Below, piece by piece: positions 33,501 through 41,971 of a stretch of 64,000 nt of DNA. Each line of letters opens with the position of its first letter. The first letter of the stretch is position 1. The translations under genes were made by a program, and so were the position numbers. Location: positions 1,054,001 to 1,118,000 of the forward strand of contig NC_015501.1 in NCBI RefSeq assembly GCF_000212375.1, in the 5' to 3' direction. This DNA is from Porphyromonas asaccharolytica DSM 20707 (GTDB lineage: Bacteria; Bacteroidota; Bacteroidia; Bacteroidales; Porphyromonadaceae). The notes under the pieces are model-generated. The model did not search any database and was not told the origin of the DNA. It worked only from the letters and a program-made list of their open reading frames with translations.

Positions 33501-34203
33501 AAGCCTCACGAGCCTGGAAGAAGATGTCGCCGTTCTGAGCAGTACCACGTACTACAGGAGCATGCGCACTGAGTGCACGCTCACGGAACTGACGCAGAGC
33601 CTTCTGGTCGATGAGTGGCTCGAGATCCTCGTTAGAGAAGTACTCGATCTTCTGGATCTCGTGTGATGTACGGAAGCCGTCGAAGAAGTGGATGAAAGGT
33701 ACGCGGCTCTTGATCGCTGTGAGGTGTGCTACAGCAGCGAGGTCCATGACCTCCTGTACAGAACCCGTGCAGAGCTGTGCGAGACCCGTCATACGAGCAC
33801 TCATCACGTCCTGGTGATCACCAAAGATAGAGAGCGCTTGTGAAGCGATCGTACGAGCAGCTACGTGGTAGACACCTGGGAGTAGCTCACCAGCTACTTT
33901 GTACATATTAGGAAGCATCAGGAGCAGTCCCTGAGATGCGGTAAAGGTGACACCGAGAGCACCAGCCTGTAGAGCACCGTGCATAGCGCCAGCAGCACCA
34001 GCCTCGCTCTGCATCTCCTGTACCTCGACGATCTCTCCGAAGATGTTCTTGCGCTTTGCAGCTGCCCACTCATCGACATACTCCGCCATCGTGGAGGAGG
34101 GGGTGATAGGGTAGATAGCAGCTACCTCGCTAAACATGTAGGCGACGTGTGCGGCCGCTTGGTTGCCGTCACAGGTCATTGTCTTTTTAGTTGGATTAGC
34201 CAT
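30574..34203 (-). CDS. nifJ: Pyruvate:ferredoxin (flavodoxin) oxidoreductase
   Basis: This is the single-chain enzyme that converts pyruvate and CoA to acetyl-CoA and CO2, reducing ferredoxin, and is central to anaerobic energy metabolism. The 1209-residue length is normal. Domain order: TPP-domain half with [18 protein letters not shown], a gamma-type domain, 4Fe-4S motifs [12 protein letters not shown] (about 690-701) and [12 protein letters not shown] (about 752-763), then [13 protein letters not shown] (about 820) and the TPP-binding region [20 protein letters not shown] with [18 protein letters not shown]. An AAA ATPase gene ends 46 bases upstream on the same strand. Confidence 0.95.
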   Translation of the reverse strand: [1209 protein letters not shown]

Positions 34204-34248
34204 TTCTATATATTGATATTCCTTGTGTGTTGTTGTTAGTAAGTTGCT

Positions 34249-35433
34249 TTAGTAGATAAAGCCGAAGAGCCATAGCGGGATGACATTGTCATGTCCCATG
34301 GGGATGCCTTGCACTGCGTAGTAGCGGTCGGGACGATAGCGCCCGCCCAGCTCCTTGTCAATGCGAAATTCATAAGTTTCGTCCAGGACGAAGTGTACCT
34401 GTGCCCGCCCCCCTGCATTGACTTGGTGTGCATGATGTAAGTGCGTCAGGAAGAAGGTGGAGTAAAGCTCAGGACTGGTCACAGGCTCGGGGACGAGTGC
34501 GTAGCCTATGTTGGTGTTTTGTAGATAGCACATAGCCGGCTTGCGTGTGGTCGCCTCGGAGCCTACACGGTATAGCTGCGTGACGAGACCCGCATCTGAG
34601 AGGATGTGCATATAGTTGGAGATGGTAGCGCGTGAGGCGCTGATCATCTGCGAGAGCTGAGAGATATTTGGCGAGGTGGGTGTCGTGCGACCCAGCTCGT
34701 AGAGTAGCCTGCGCAGCTTGGGTAGGAGACGCTGGTCGAGGTTGCGTAGGAAGCTCACATCGACCTCCAGCATCATGTTGATGTTTTTCAGCAGATTCTC
34801 TGAGTAGTTGCGATCCTCGAGGAAGAAGGGGTAGTAGCCGTGATGCGTATAGTCCGCCAAGTAGTTGAGCGGATTGACCATTCCCATGATCTCGCGAGAG
34901 ATGGTCTCGTGATCCTTCAGTATCTCCTCTAGCGTGACTTGCGGGAGGTTGAGTCCCGTCTTGAGCTGTATGAACTCACGGAGCGAAAAGCCATCTAGCC
35001 TATAGACAGCTCCTGGCAGCTGCTCCTCGATGGGAAGCGCCGAGTCGTACTGTACGATCGATGTGGTGTAGATAATCTGCAGGTCGGGCATCAGACGCAT
35101 ACAAGCCAGCAGATCTTCGTGCCACGAGGGGTACTTATATATCTGGTCTAGCAGCAGATGTCGCCCGCCATGGTCGTAAAAGGTCTTAGCAAAGTCTACA
35201 AGCGTCTCACTCGTAAAGAGGAAGTTGTTGAGATTGACATAGAGACACTTCCTATTGAGCGACCCAAAAGTCCTCGCAGCGTAGTCCAGGAGGAAGGTGG
35301 TCTTGCCCACGCCACGACAGCCATAGATGCCGATCAGCGGGGCGGAGAAGTCAATCTCGCCAAAGAGGCTACGCTGTATCGGATTGCTCAGGTTGCGCAG
35401 CAGGTAATCGTGTGTTCTATAGAGTGCCTCCAC
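34249..35433 (-). CDS. AAA-14/DUF4143-type ATPase
   Basis: The 394-residue protein has a P-loop GIYGCRGVGKTTFLLDYAAR (about residues 33-52). A Walker-B/sensor region HLLLDQIYKYPSWHEDLLA (about 94-112) replaces the usual DE(I/V)Q with LLLDQI. A winged-helix-like region SQLSQMISASRATISNYM (about 262-279) is followed by the DUF4143-like C-terminal domain (AMCYLQNTNIGYALVPEP). Proteins of this class are abundant in Bacteroidota; some act as defence or cell-regulation ATPases, most are uncharacterised. It precedes nifJ closely, but no functional link is evident. The sequence ends with a truncated-looking LWLFGFIY. Confidence 0.8.
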   Translation of the reverse strand: MEALYRTHDYLLRNLSNPIQRSLFGEIDFSAPLIGIYGCRGVGKTTFLLDYAARTFGSLNRKCLYVNLNNFLFTSETLVDFAKTFYDHGGRHLLLDQIYKYPSWHEDLLACMRLMPDLQIIYTTSIVQYDSALPIEEQLPGAVYRLDGFSLREFIQLKTGLNLPQVTLEEILKDHETISREIMGMVNPLNYLADYTHHGYYPFFLEDRNYSENLLKNINMMLEVDVSFLRNLDQRLLPKLRRLLYELGRTTPTSPNISQLSQMISASRATISNYMHILSDAGLVTQLYRVGSEATTRKPAMCYLQNTNIGYALVPEPVTSPELYSTFFLTHLHHAHQVNAGGRAQVHFVLDETYEFRIDKELGGRYRPDRYYAVQGIPMGHDNVIPLWLFGFIY

Positions 35434-35478
35434 TACTTTATCTTGATGCTTGGACTAGATACCTATATCTTGGTATGG

Positions 35479-35510
35479 CAAAGGTACGCAAACTTCTTTA
35501 ATTGACAAGT
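35479..35510 (-). promoter_or_regulatory. Promoter of the AAA ATPase gene
   Basis: On the minus strand TACCTTTG (35479-35486) lies 20 bases after CTTG (35507-35510, one mismatch to TTTG). Transcription would begin about 35472, 40 bases before the ATG. Confidence 0.5.
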
Positions 35511-35720
35511 GCTCTTGGCAAAAATCTTAGCAAAACGAGTGAACTGCCCCATTCAGATGACAAGTAACCCTCCATAGACTAGCAAGGAGTAGGCACCACT
35601 TACCACTTGATACTGAGTAAACAAGCAGTTTCACTAGAGGCTCGCGGTTGTAATGTGATCTTGTCGATAGTTGAGGTGACTTGTAGCCGAGTGTCATTGC
35701 TTTCGACAAGTAACGCTGGC

Positions 35721-35780
35721 ATCTCCACGTGGAAAATTCGAATTTGCCACGTGGGGATTTTTTATTTTCCACGTGGAGGA
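35721..35780. repeat. Partial CCACGTGG element
   Basis: ATCTCCACGTGGAAAATTCG and its partner TTTGCCACGTGGGGAT, then a T-run, then TTTCCACGTGGAGGA. It is the first hairpin and part of the second of the element at 22016, with the rest lost. Confidence 0.8.
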
Positions 35781-35810
35781 GCAGTAGCACAGCAAGACAA
35801 GCAATCCGAT

Positions 35811-35987
35811 GTAGGGACACCCTCTCGCTAGATACTGATCGAGCGTCCCTATAAATATTGGTGTTACAGCGTCTGATGGCTGAACTTTTCGTGTTGATGT
35901 GGTTTGTGTAGGGGCGGACCTGCGTGTCCGCCCATATGGCATACAACGCTCTGACGAGAACGGGCGGACACATAGGTCCGCCCCTAC
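35811..35987. repeat. GC-rich dispersed repeat, copy near the patatin gene
   Basis: The core 35908-35987 begins GTAGGGGCGGACCTGCGTGT and ends with its near-reverse complement. It is preceded by GTAGGGACACCCTCTCGCTA and a divergent version of the flank seen at 16607 and 59657. The remaining gene-free stretch up to 36047 holds nothing recognisable. Confidence 0.8.
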
Positions 35988-36047
35988 AGTGGGTTATTCG
36001 TCTCGCTTTGACACGACCGGGATTGCGAGAGTTGAGATCCCCGCTTG

Positions 36048-38534
36048 TCAGAAAGCATATCCGAGGCTAAAGAAGAAGCGTGAGGCGCGGAGGACGTTCG
36101 ACCGACTGAAGGAGAGCTTGATAGGACCTATCATGGAGTCGTAGTCTAGGTCGATGCCCGCGCCGTAGAGGAGGTCGCTGTCCTGCAGATTGGGCGCCTG
36201 GATGTCCATACCGACACTGACGTGCGGGGTGATGTAGAGAGACTTGATCGGGGTGTACTGGATGCCTAGGTAGAGTGCTGCGAGGTTGTTGACAGGGTAC
36301 TCTCTGTATCGTAGCCCTGAGAAGATGGTCTGATTGTGCACCCCTAGATTGGCAAAGCCCCCGAGGTGAAACTTCTGACTTAAGAAGAGGTAACTGTCGT
36401 AGTGAAAGCTATCCCGCCAGGGCTTACCGAGGTCTAGATTGACCCCACCGAAGAGGCGACCGTGCAGAGCCACCCTTTTGCTCAGAGGAGCGACTACGTG
36501 CTCATAGACAGAGAGATGTAGTAGGGGACCCCGCTGTGGGGATATGCTCTCCTCGGGATTGAGTATATTGTGGATCTGCTTCTGGCTCTCTGTGGCATCC
36601 TCAGGGAGAGGGGAGAGCGCATAGGAGTTCTTTAGCGTCAGCTCAGCCGTTAGGGCGAGGTGGTTACCCCGTGTAGCAAAAGCTTTCCGATTCAAGCTGT
36701 TTTGCTGGTAAGCTAGGTTCATCGTCCAGGTACCATGGCGATAGCTTAGCTTAGGTCGGTTGTTAGCCTGCATGAGTTGGTTGAAGTAGTTGAGGGGTAT
36801 TTGCTCAAGATCGGCAGCTTGTGCTGACCCTCTCATTTCATGGTCAAAGGGCGTCTGTGGTTGCCACACATACATCAAGCCGTACTGCACACCGAGTGTT
36901 ATCTCAGACTGAGGTGATAGGGCATAGCCCATCTTCACGCCAGTGGCTATGGAGCCCTGATAGAAGGTTGCCTCGGTATGGTTCTCTATCTGCGATAGGT
37001 AGCGTAGATGGAGGTTGTCACTGCGATCTAGGCGAAGGGAGATGTAGGGACTCACCCAGTAGGAGTAGCTATCGTCGAACCACTTGTAGTAGCTGGCACG
37101 CAGCTTGGGGTACTGAGATATGGCGAGCTTGGCTGAGAGGTGTGAGTTAGATAGGAGTAGATCTCTAAGTGAAGTGTTGAGGATGATATTTGCTGACTCG
37201 TAGGGGTCGTAGTAGGCCCCGAGGCGGAGGAGTGCTTGTGGCTTCTTCTTGATAAAGAAGTGTAGTGTGTTTACCTCATTGCCTCTCGTCGCAGTCGAGT
37301 CTGACTCATAGGTATAGTAAACTTGTGCATAGCGGTTGTAACCCATAAGCATGTCGATGCGCTGCTGGAGGAGGTCGACAGAGTCGAGGAGCGAGAGATC
37401 CTCACCGATCACACTGCGAATGAACTCTGTCTCGGCTTGCTCTAGGGGAGCACCCCATTGATCCGTGATCTTGACCTGCTGGATCGGGATGGAGACCGTG
37501 GCGAGCTGTTGCTTCTGATAGTTGATGCCCTGTGCGACTTGATGAGTCTTGAGAGCGACGAGCTGTGGCAAGAGCTTGTGAGCTTCCGCTTCTGCGAGGG
37601 CTATGATCTGCTCCCGCTGACTAAAGTCTGCCGAAGTGTAGCCTCTGAGTGCCTGAGAGAAGTCAAGCATCACATCTACTTGACTTACCTGACGCTCTAC
37701 CTCCTTTTTTGTCAGGAGCGCATAGGACTGCTGGATGACATCAATGGAGCTGTGCTCTAGCTCCTCCACATTTCGTAGTCTAGCTCCCGTATAGCTGCCG
37801 ATGACGAAGGTTGCCCCCATAGCACGCACCTCCTCGACGGGGAAGTTGCGATCTAGACCTCCATCGACTAGTAGCTTGCCATCGACAATTGTGGGGGCGA
37901 AGACGGCCGGAATCGCTAGACTAGCCCGTATAGATAATGGTAATGTCCCTGAGGTCATCACGCAGGCTCCGCCGCTCCCAGCATCCGAAGCTACGAGCTG
38001 TAGCGGTATCGGCATCTGTGCATAGTCTTTGATATGCCGCACGGGGAAGGTGTAGCGCATCAGTACCTCCATCAAGTACTGCCCCTCAATAAGTGAGGAG
38101 GGAACCTTAGGGATACCTCGACGCATGGGGAACTCTAGGGTATAAGTCCCGTAATCCTCCTTCTCACACATATCCACCTTGTCGTAAGGCAGACGATTGC
38201 TCAAGACACGCCCCCAGTCTTCCTGACGCACCAGTTCTTTGATCTCAGCAGCACTGTAGCCCGTTGAGTAGAGCCCTGCCACGACGGCACCCATAGAGGT
38301 GCCAGAGATGTAGTCTACCTGTATCTGCAGTGAGTCGATCAGCTCAAGGAGGGCAATGTGTGCTAGTCCCTTGGCTCCTCCGCCACTAAGGACCAAGCCA
38401 CAGCGCATCTGAGTGCTGTCGCAGACCTCGTCGCTCTGCCCCAGCATAGTGGCGGGAGCGCAGAGAGCTACCATACATAAGATGAGGCTGGAGAGTAGGA
38501 TCGATGGTTGTTTCGTATAGATACGCGAGATCAT
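36048..38534 (-). CDS. Patatin-like phospholipase with C-terminal outer-membrane barrel
   Basis: The 828-residue protein has a signal peptide (about 1-33), then a patatin domain. The oxyanion loop is LSGGGAKGLAHIALLE (about 49-64), the nucleophile serine is in YISGTSMGAVVAGLY (about 76-90), and the partner aspartate is in LLVDGGLDRNFP (about 208-219). From about residue 330 comes a POTRA-like segment, then a C-terminal barrel with strands such as LSAKLAISQYPKLRA and SLYITPHVSVGMD and a terminal aromatic RFFFSLGYAF. This arrangement is like type Vd/PlpD-type proteins, where the barrel exports its own lipase. The substrate (membrane phospholipid) is family knowledge. Confidence 0.88.
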   Translation of the reverse strand: MISRIYTKQPSILLSSLILCMVALCAPATMLGQSDEVCDSTQMRCGLVLSGGGAKGLAHIALLELIDSLQIQVDYISGTSMGAVVAGLYSTGYSAAEIKELVRQEDWGRVLSNRLPYDKVDMCEKEDYGTYTLEFPMRRGIPKVPSSLIEGQYLMEVLMRYTFPVRHIKDYAQMPIPLQLVASDAGSGGACVMTSGTLPLSIRASLAIPAVFAPTIVDGKLLVDGGLDRNFPVEEVRAMGATFVIGSYTGARLRNVEELEHSSIDVIQQSYALLTKKEVERQVSQVDVMLDFSQALRGYTSADFSQREQIIALAEAEAHKLLPQLVALKTHQVAQGINYQKQQLATVSIPIQQVKITDQWGAPLEQAETEFIRSVIGEDLSLLDSVDLLQQRIDMLMGYNRYAQVYYTYESDSTATRGNEVNTLHFFIKKKPQALLRLGAYYDPYESANIILNTSLRDLLLSNSHLSAKLAISQYPKLRASYYKWFDDSYSYWVSPYISLRLDRSDNLHLRYLSQIENHTEATFYQGSIATGVKMGYALSPQSEITLGVQYGLMYVWQPQTPFDHEMRGSAQAADLEQIPLNYFNQLMQANNRPKLSYRHGTWTMNLAYQQNSLNRKAFATRGNHLALTAELTLKNSYALSPLPEDATESQKQIHNILNPEESISPQRGPLLHLSVYEHVVAPLSKRVALHGRLFGGVNLDLGKPWRDSFHYDSYLFLSQKFHLGGFANLGVHNQTIFSGLRYREYPVNNLAALYLGIQYTPIKSLYITPHVSVGMDIQAPNLQDSDLLYGAGIDLDYDSMIGPIKLSFSRSNVLRASRFFFSLGYAF

Positions 38535-38667
38535 AGGTCGTGTGTCATTTGTAGTGTGGAGAGATCAGCTCATGGTCAACGAGCAGTGCGGGATACAAAT
38601 GTACGCTTTTTGGCAAATGGAGTGCTAGCATGTAGATCTACGATGCAGTCGCTTGAGGGTAAGTTTG

Positions 38668-38675
38668 TATCTTTG
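38668..38675 (+). promoter_or_regulatory. -7 motif (TATCTTTG) very close to the U32 gene start
   Basis: TATCTTTG at 38668-38675 is an exact TAnnTTTG. Transcription would start at about 38682, at or just after the ATG at 38681. The mRNA would be leaderless, or translation starts further in. No TTTG is seen at the -33 distance. Confidence 0.45.
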
Positions 38676-38680
38676 TCCCT

Positions 38681-40021
38681 ATGAATGAACGTGCAGAAAG
38701 AATAGAGACGACCGATTCGATCATAAAGCGTGAGTTGGTGACGCTCCCCGAGGAGCTGCGTGATCCTAGTCGCTATGAGGTGATGGCTCCTGTGGGGTCG
38801 TATGAGAGCTTGAGCGCTGCGATACGTGCGGGAGCGAATAGTATATACTTTGGCATTGAGGCGCTCAACATGCGGGCTAAGTCTGCCTACAACTTTACGA
38901 CAGACGACCTCTATCGTATCGTGGAGATCTGTCGGAGGAGTGGCGTGAAGAGTTACCTGACGGTCAATACGATCATCTACGATGAGGACTTGACGCTGCT
39001 TCGCGAGATCCTCTACCATGCGCACCAGGCACAGGTCACGGCGGTGATCGCTGCCGATGTGGCGACGCTGATGGAGGCGCATCGCTTGGGGCTGGAGGTG
39101 CATCTCTCTACGCAACTCAATATTAGCAATTGGGAGGCTTTGCGCTTCTACGCACAGTTTGCCGATGTGGTGGTCTTGGCTCGTGAGCTGAACCTAGATC
39201 AGGTGGCGGAGATCAAACGTAAGATAGCTGAGGAGCAGATCGTCGGTCCGTCGGGGAGACTGGTGGAGATAGAAATGTTTGCCCATGGAGCGCTCTGCAT
39301 GGCGGTCTCGGGCAAGTGCTATCTGAGTCTGCACCATCAAGCTACGAGTGCCAATAGAGGTAGTTGCGCACAGATCTGTCGCCGTGGCTACCGAGTCTAT
39401 GATGACCGCCAAGGGGTCGAGCTGGAGGTGACGCACCCGAACATTATGTCGCCGAAGGATCTGAAGACGATTCACTTCATCAATAAGATGATGCTGGCGG
39501 GTGTCACGGTCTTTAAGATAGAGGGGCGCGCCCGTGGCCCGGAGTATGTCTCTACGGTGGTGCAGTGCTACCGTGAGGCTATCGATGCTGTCTGTGCGGG
39601 TACTTACGATGAGGCTCGAATAGCGCAGTGGAATGAGCGACTACGAGAAGTCTTCAACAGAGGCTTTTGGGATGGTTACTATCTCGGTCAGCGACTGGGC
39701 GAGTGGACACCTTTTGCGGGTTCTAGTGCTGTGCGTGAGAAGGAGTACGTGGCGCACATCGTTAAGTACTTTAGCAAGATAGGAGTCGCCGAGGTGGAGG
39801 TAGAGAGTGGCGAGCTGGCACTGGGAGATCGCATTCTGATCATCGGACCGACGACAGGCGTGGTCGATATGACGCTCTCGGAGATGCGCTACGAGCTGGA
39901 GCCGGTCTCTCATGCCATCAAGGGGCAACGTATCTCCATCCCTGTGCCACGTAAGGTGCGGGCGAATGACCGGCTCTACCTCTTTAGAGAGCGTACGGAG
40001 GTACAGCATTTCAAGGGGTAG
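38681..40021 (+). CDS. U32-family peptidase or tRNA-modifying protein
   Basis: The 446-residue protein has the U32 fold opening YEVMAPVGSYESLSAAIRAG (about 27-46), preceded by some 25 extra residues. Motifs include ANSIYFGIEALNMRAKS and the cysteine-bearing HGALCMAVSGKCYLSLH (about 204-220) with GSCAQICRRGY (about 228-238), which bind iron-sulphur or zinc in relatives. U32 proteins in E. coli act in tRNA/rRNA hydroxylation, others are called collagenases; the sequence does not decide. It is the first gene of a plus-strand trio with a thioesterase and a PLD-fold protein. Confidence 0.85.
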   Translation: MNERAERIETTDSIIKRELVTLPEELRDPSRYEVMAPVGSYESLSAAIRAGANSIYFGIEALNMRAKSAYNFTTDDLYRIVEICRRSGVKSYLTVNTIIYDEDLTLLREILYHAHQAQVTAVIAADVATLMEAHRLGLEVHLSTQLNISNWEALRFYAQFADVVVLARELNLDQVAEIKRKIAEEQIVGPSGRLVEIEMFAHGALCMAVSGKCYLSLHHQATSANRGSCAQICRRGYRVYDDRQGVELEVTHPNIMSPKDLKTIHFINKMMLAGVTVFKIEGRARGPEYVSTVVQCYREAIDAVCAGTYDEARIAQWNERLREVFNRGFWDGYYLGQRLGEWTPFAGSSAVREKEYVAHIVKYFSKIGVAEVEVESGELALGDRILIIGPTTGVVDMTLSEMRYELEPVSHAIKGQRISIPVPRKVRANDRLYLFRERTEVQHFKG

Positions 40022-40065
40022 GGGACTTGCATAGAATCATTTTACCCAAGATACTTACATATCAT

Positions 40066-40512
40066 ATGAAACAACCAATCAAATATCAGTATGGTCTCAC
40101 GCTCAAGGTGCGAGACTACGAGTGCGACCTCCAGGGGGTGGTCAACAACAGCAACTATCAGTGCTACATGGAGCATACACGCCACGAGTTTTGGCTGGCA
40201 CTGGGCGATAGCTTTGCTGAGATGCACGAAGAGGGGCTTGATCTCTTCGTCTACAAGGTCTCTATAACCTATCATCGCTCGTTGCGTAGTGGTGATACCT
40301 TTCATACGGCACTGCGTGCCAGACGTGAGGGGGCTAAGCTCATCTTCGACCAGGTCATCGTACGTAGTGATGGCGTGAAGTGCGCCTCAGGTGTGATCGA
40401 GGCGGTCGCGGTGCAGAACGGACGGACGACCCGTGGAGAGTGCTTCGATGGGATCATGGCTCGTGCTGAGGCTTACAGCGAGAGCCATCCGTATGACTTA
40501 ACGATTCTCTAG
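40066..40512 (+). CDS. Hotdog-fold acyl-CoA thioesterase (4HBT type)
   Basis: I take the ATG at 40066 (MKQPIKYQYGLTLKVRDYEC); an in-frame start at 40027 adds 13 unlikely residues. The 148-residue protein has the 4HBT motif VRDYECDLQGVVNNSNYQCY (about 13-32) with the catalytic Asp, and a second half RARREGAKLIFDQVIVR. It hydrolyses acyl-CoA thioesters (YbgC/FadM-like); the chain length is unknown. Its TAG stop overlaps the first base of the downstream GTG/ATG start, so translation is likely coupled. Confidence 0.88.
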   Translation: MKQPIKYQYGLTLKVRDYECDLQGVVNNSNYQCYMEHTRHEFWLALGDSFAEMHEEGLDLFVYKVSITYHRSLRSGDTFHTALRARREGAKLIFDQVIVRSDGVKCASGVIEAVAVQNGRTTRGECFDGIMARAEAYSESHPYDLTIL

Positions 40513-40514
40513 TG

Positions 40515-41921
40515 ATGGCCGAGCTCCTCTTCGTCCTCTATCTCCTCTCTGTTATCGGAGGTATCGTTATTGTGCTCGGGGAGGAGCGTAGTGCGGTCTC
40601 TTCGATCCCGTGGATACTGGTAGTCATCTTTCTCCCTGTCGTCGGGCTCCTGCTGTATATTATCTTTGGCTACTCGCTGAGGCGTAAGCAACTAATCGAT
40701 GTGGGGGTGAGGCGGGCCCTCTCGAATGCTACTGTAGAAACTAAGTCGCTGCCTAGCACGGAGGTTGAAGAGAGAGCAGGTCGTAAACTTACGTCGCTAT
40801 CCTCTCTCATAGAGCGACTGACCGATACGCCACTGACCACGGCTAATGAGCTGACTCTCTATGACGATAGTCGCGAGTGGCTTGCTGCTTGTCGTGAAGC
40901 TGTCGTACAGGCGCAGCACTACATCTACATCGAGCTGTATCGTATCGAGGAGGGCCCGTGGCTGGACGCTCTGCTAGATCTGCTCGCAGAGCGCATTCAG
41001 GAGGGCGTAGCTCTCTACTGGCTCTATGATGACGTTGGGTCGCGAAGTCTGAGTCGACGCTATCGCAAGCGGATGGAGCAGTTGGGCGGAGAGGTTGCTG
41101 CCTTTCTCCCCGTACGCTTTCGGCTTCTTACGAGCCGCGTGAACTATCGCAACCATCGCAACCTCGTGGTGGTAGATGGTGCTGTAGGCTTTACAGGGGG
41201 CAATGTGCTACTCTCGGAGCTACAGCATTTGCCTCAAGGTGCGCAACCTCTGGCGACGACTCATCTGCGTATGAGTGGCGCAGTGGTACGTCAGTTGGAA
41301 TACAGCTTTGCGCTGGACTGGTACGTAGCGACGCAGCAATTGCTCTCGCCACAGCAGAGCTCCTCTACCGTGACGATGGCCGAGCCTATCAAGATGCAGA
41401 TCTTCCCGACGCATCCTACGGACGACTTTCCCTCGCTAGAGATGATCTTCACGCACGCCTTCCTGCAGGCTCGTCAGTCGCTCTACATCGAGTCGCCTGT
41501 CTTGATCCCCACCTCTAGCATACAGCAGGCACTGATCTCCACGGCACTCTCTGGGGTGCAGGTACGGGTGATCCTACCTCGCCGTGGGCGTAGCTGGCTG
41601 GCTCCTAAGGCTTCGCACGCTTTCTTTACCGACTTGCTACGAGCTGGTGTGGAGATATACTACTATGACGGCCTACGAGAAGCGACCTATGCGGTGATAG
41701 ATAAGGAGCGTGTGGTGACGGGAACACCTTACCTAGACTTTAGAAGCTTTGAGTACAACTTCGACTTGACCACCATTGCCTATTCTTCGGAGGTCGCACG
41801 GCAGTTTGTCGATAGCTTTGAGGCAACACTTGCCCTCTGTCGTAGGATAACCCTACGACGCAATAGGCTGTGGAGACGTATCGTTCATGGCGTGATGCGT
41901 CTGCTTACGCCTCTGATATGA
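40515..41921 (+). CDS. Cardiolipin-synthase-like PLD-fold protein with degenerate catalytic motifs
   Basis: The 468-residue protein starts at ATG 40515 (a GTG at 40512 is also possible) with two membrane segments (PLDc_N type: FVLYLLSVIGGIVIVL and WILVVIFLPVVGLLLYIIFG). The two PLD half-domains are recognisable, but the HxKxxxxD motifs are damaged. The first reads NHRNLVVVDG (Lys replaced by Asn, His and Asp kept). The second reads REATYAVIDK (His replaced by Glu, Lys by Thr, Asp kept). The frame is intact over its full length with normal codon use, so it is not an obvious pseudogene. It may be a non-catalytic membrane or lipid-binding paralogue. Confidence 0.85.
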   Translation: MAELLFVLYLLSVIGGIVIVLGEERSAVSSIPWILVVIFLPVVGLLLYIIFGYSLRRKQLIDVGVRRALSNATVETKSLPSTEVEERAGRKLTSLSSLIERLTDTPLTTANELTLYDDSREWLAACREAVVQAQHYIYIELYRIEEGPWLDALLDLLAERIQEGVALYWLYDDVGSRSLSRRYRKRMEQLGGEVAAFLPVRFRLLTSRVNYRNHRNLVVVDGAVGFTGGNVLLSELQHLPQGAQPLATTHLRMSGAVVRQLEYSFALDWYVATQQLLSPQQSSSTVTMAEPIKMQIFPTHPTDDFPSLEMIFTHAFLQARQSLYIESPVLIPTSSIQQALISTALSGVQVRVILPRRGRSWLAPKASHAFFTDLLRAGVEIYYYDGLREATYAVIDKERVVTGTPYLDFRSFEYNFDLTTIAYSSEVARQFVDSFEATLALCRRITLRRNRLWRRIVHGVMRLLTPLI

Positions 41922-41971
41922 GAGGCTCTTATCGCTTGTTTAAGAGTTCGTGTAGCGGCGGTAAGACGCTA

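Noticed and set aside
35527-35973. A 148-codon minus-strand frame between the ATPase and patatin genes
   Set aside because: It runs through two repeat families and has no coding signature.
40515-41921. The PLD-fold gene as a pseudogene
   Set aside because: The frame is intact over its full length, with translation coupled to the upstream gene; only the active-site residues are changed.
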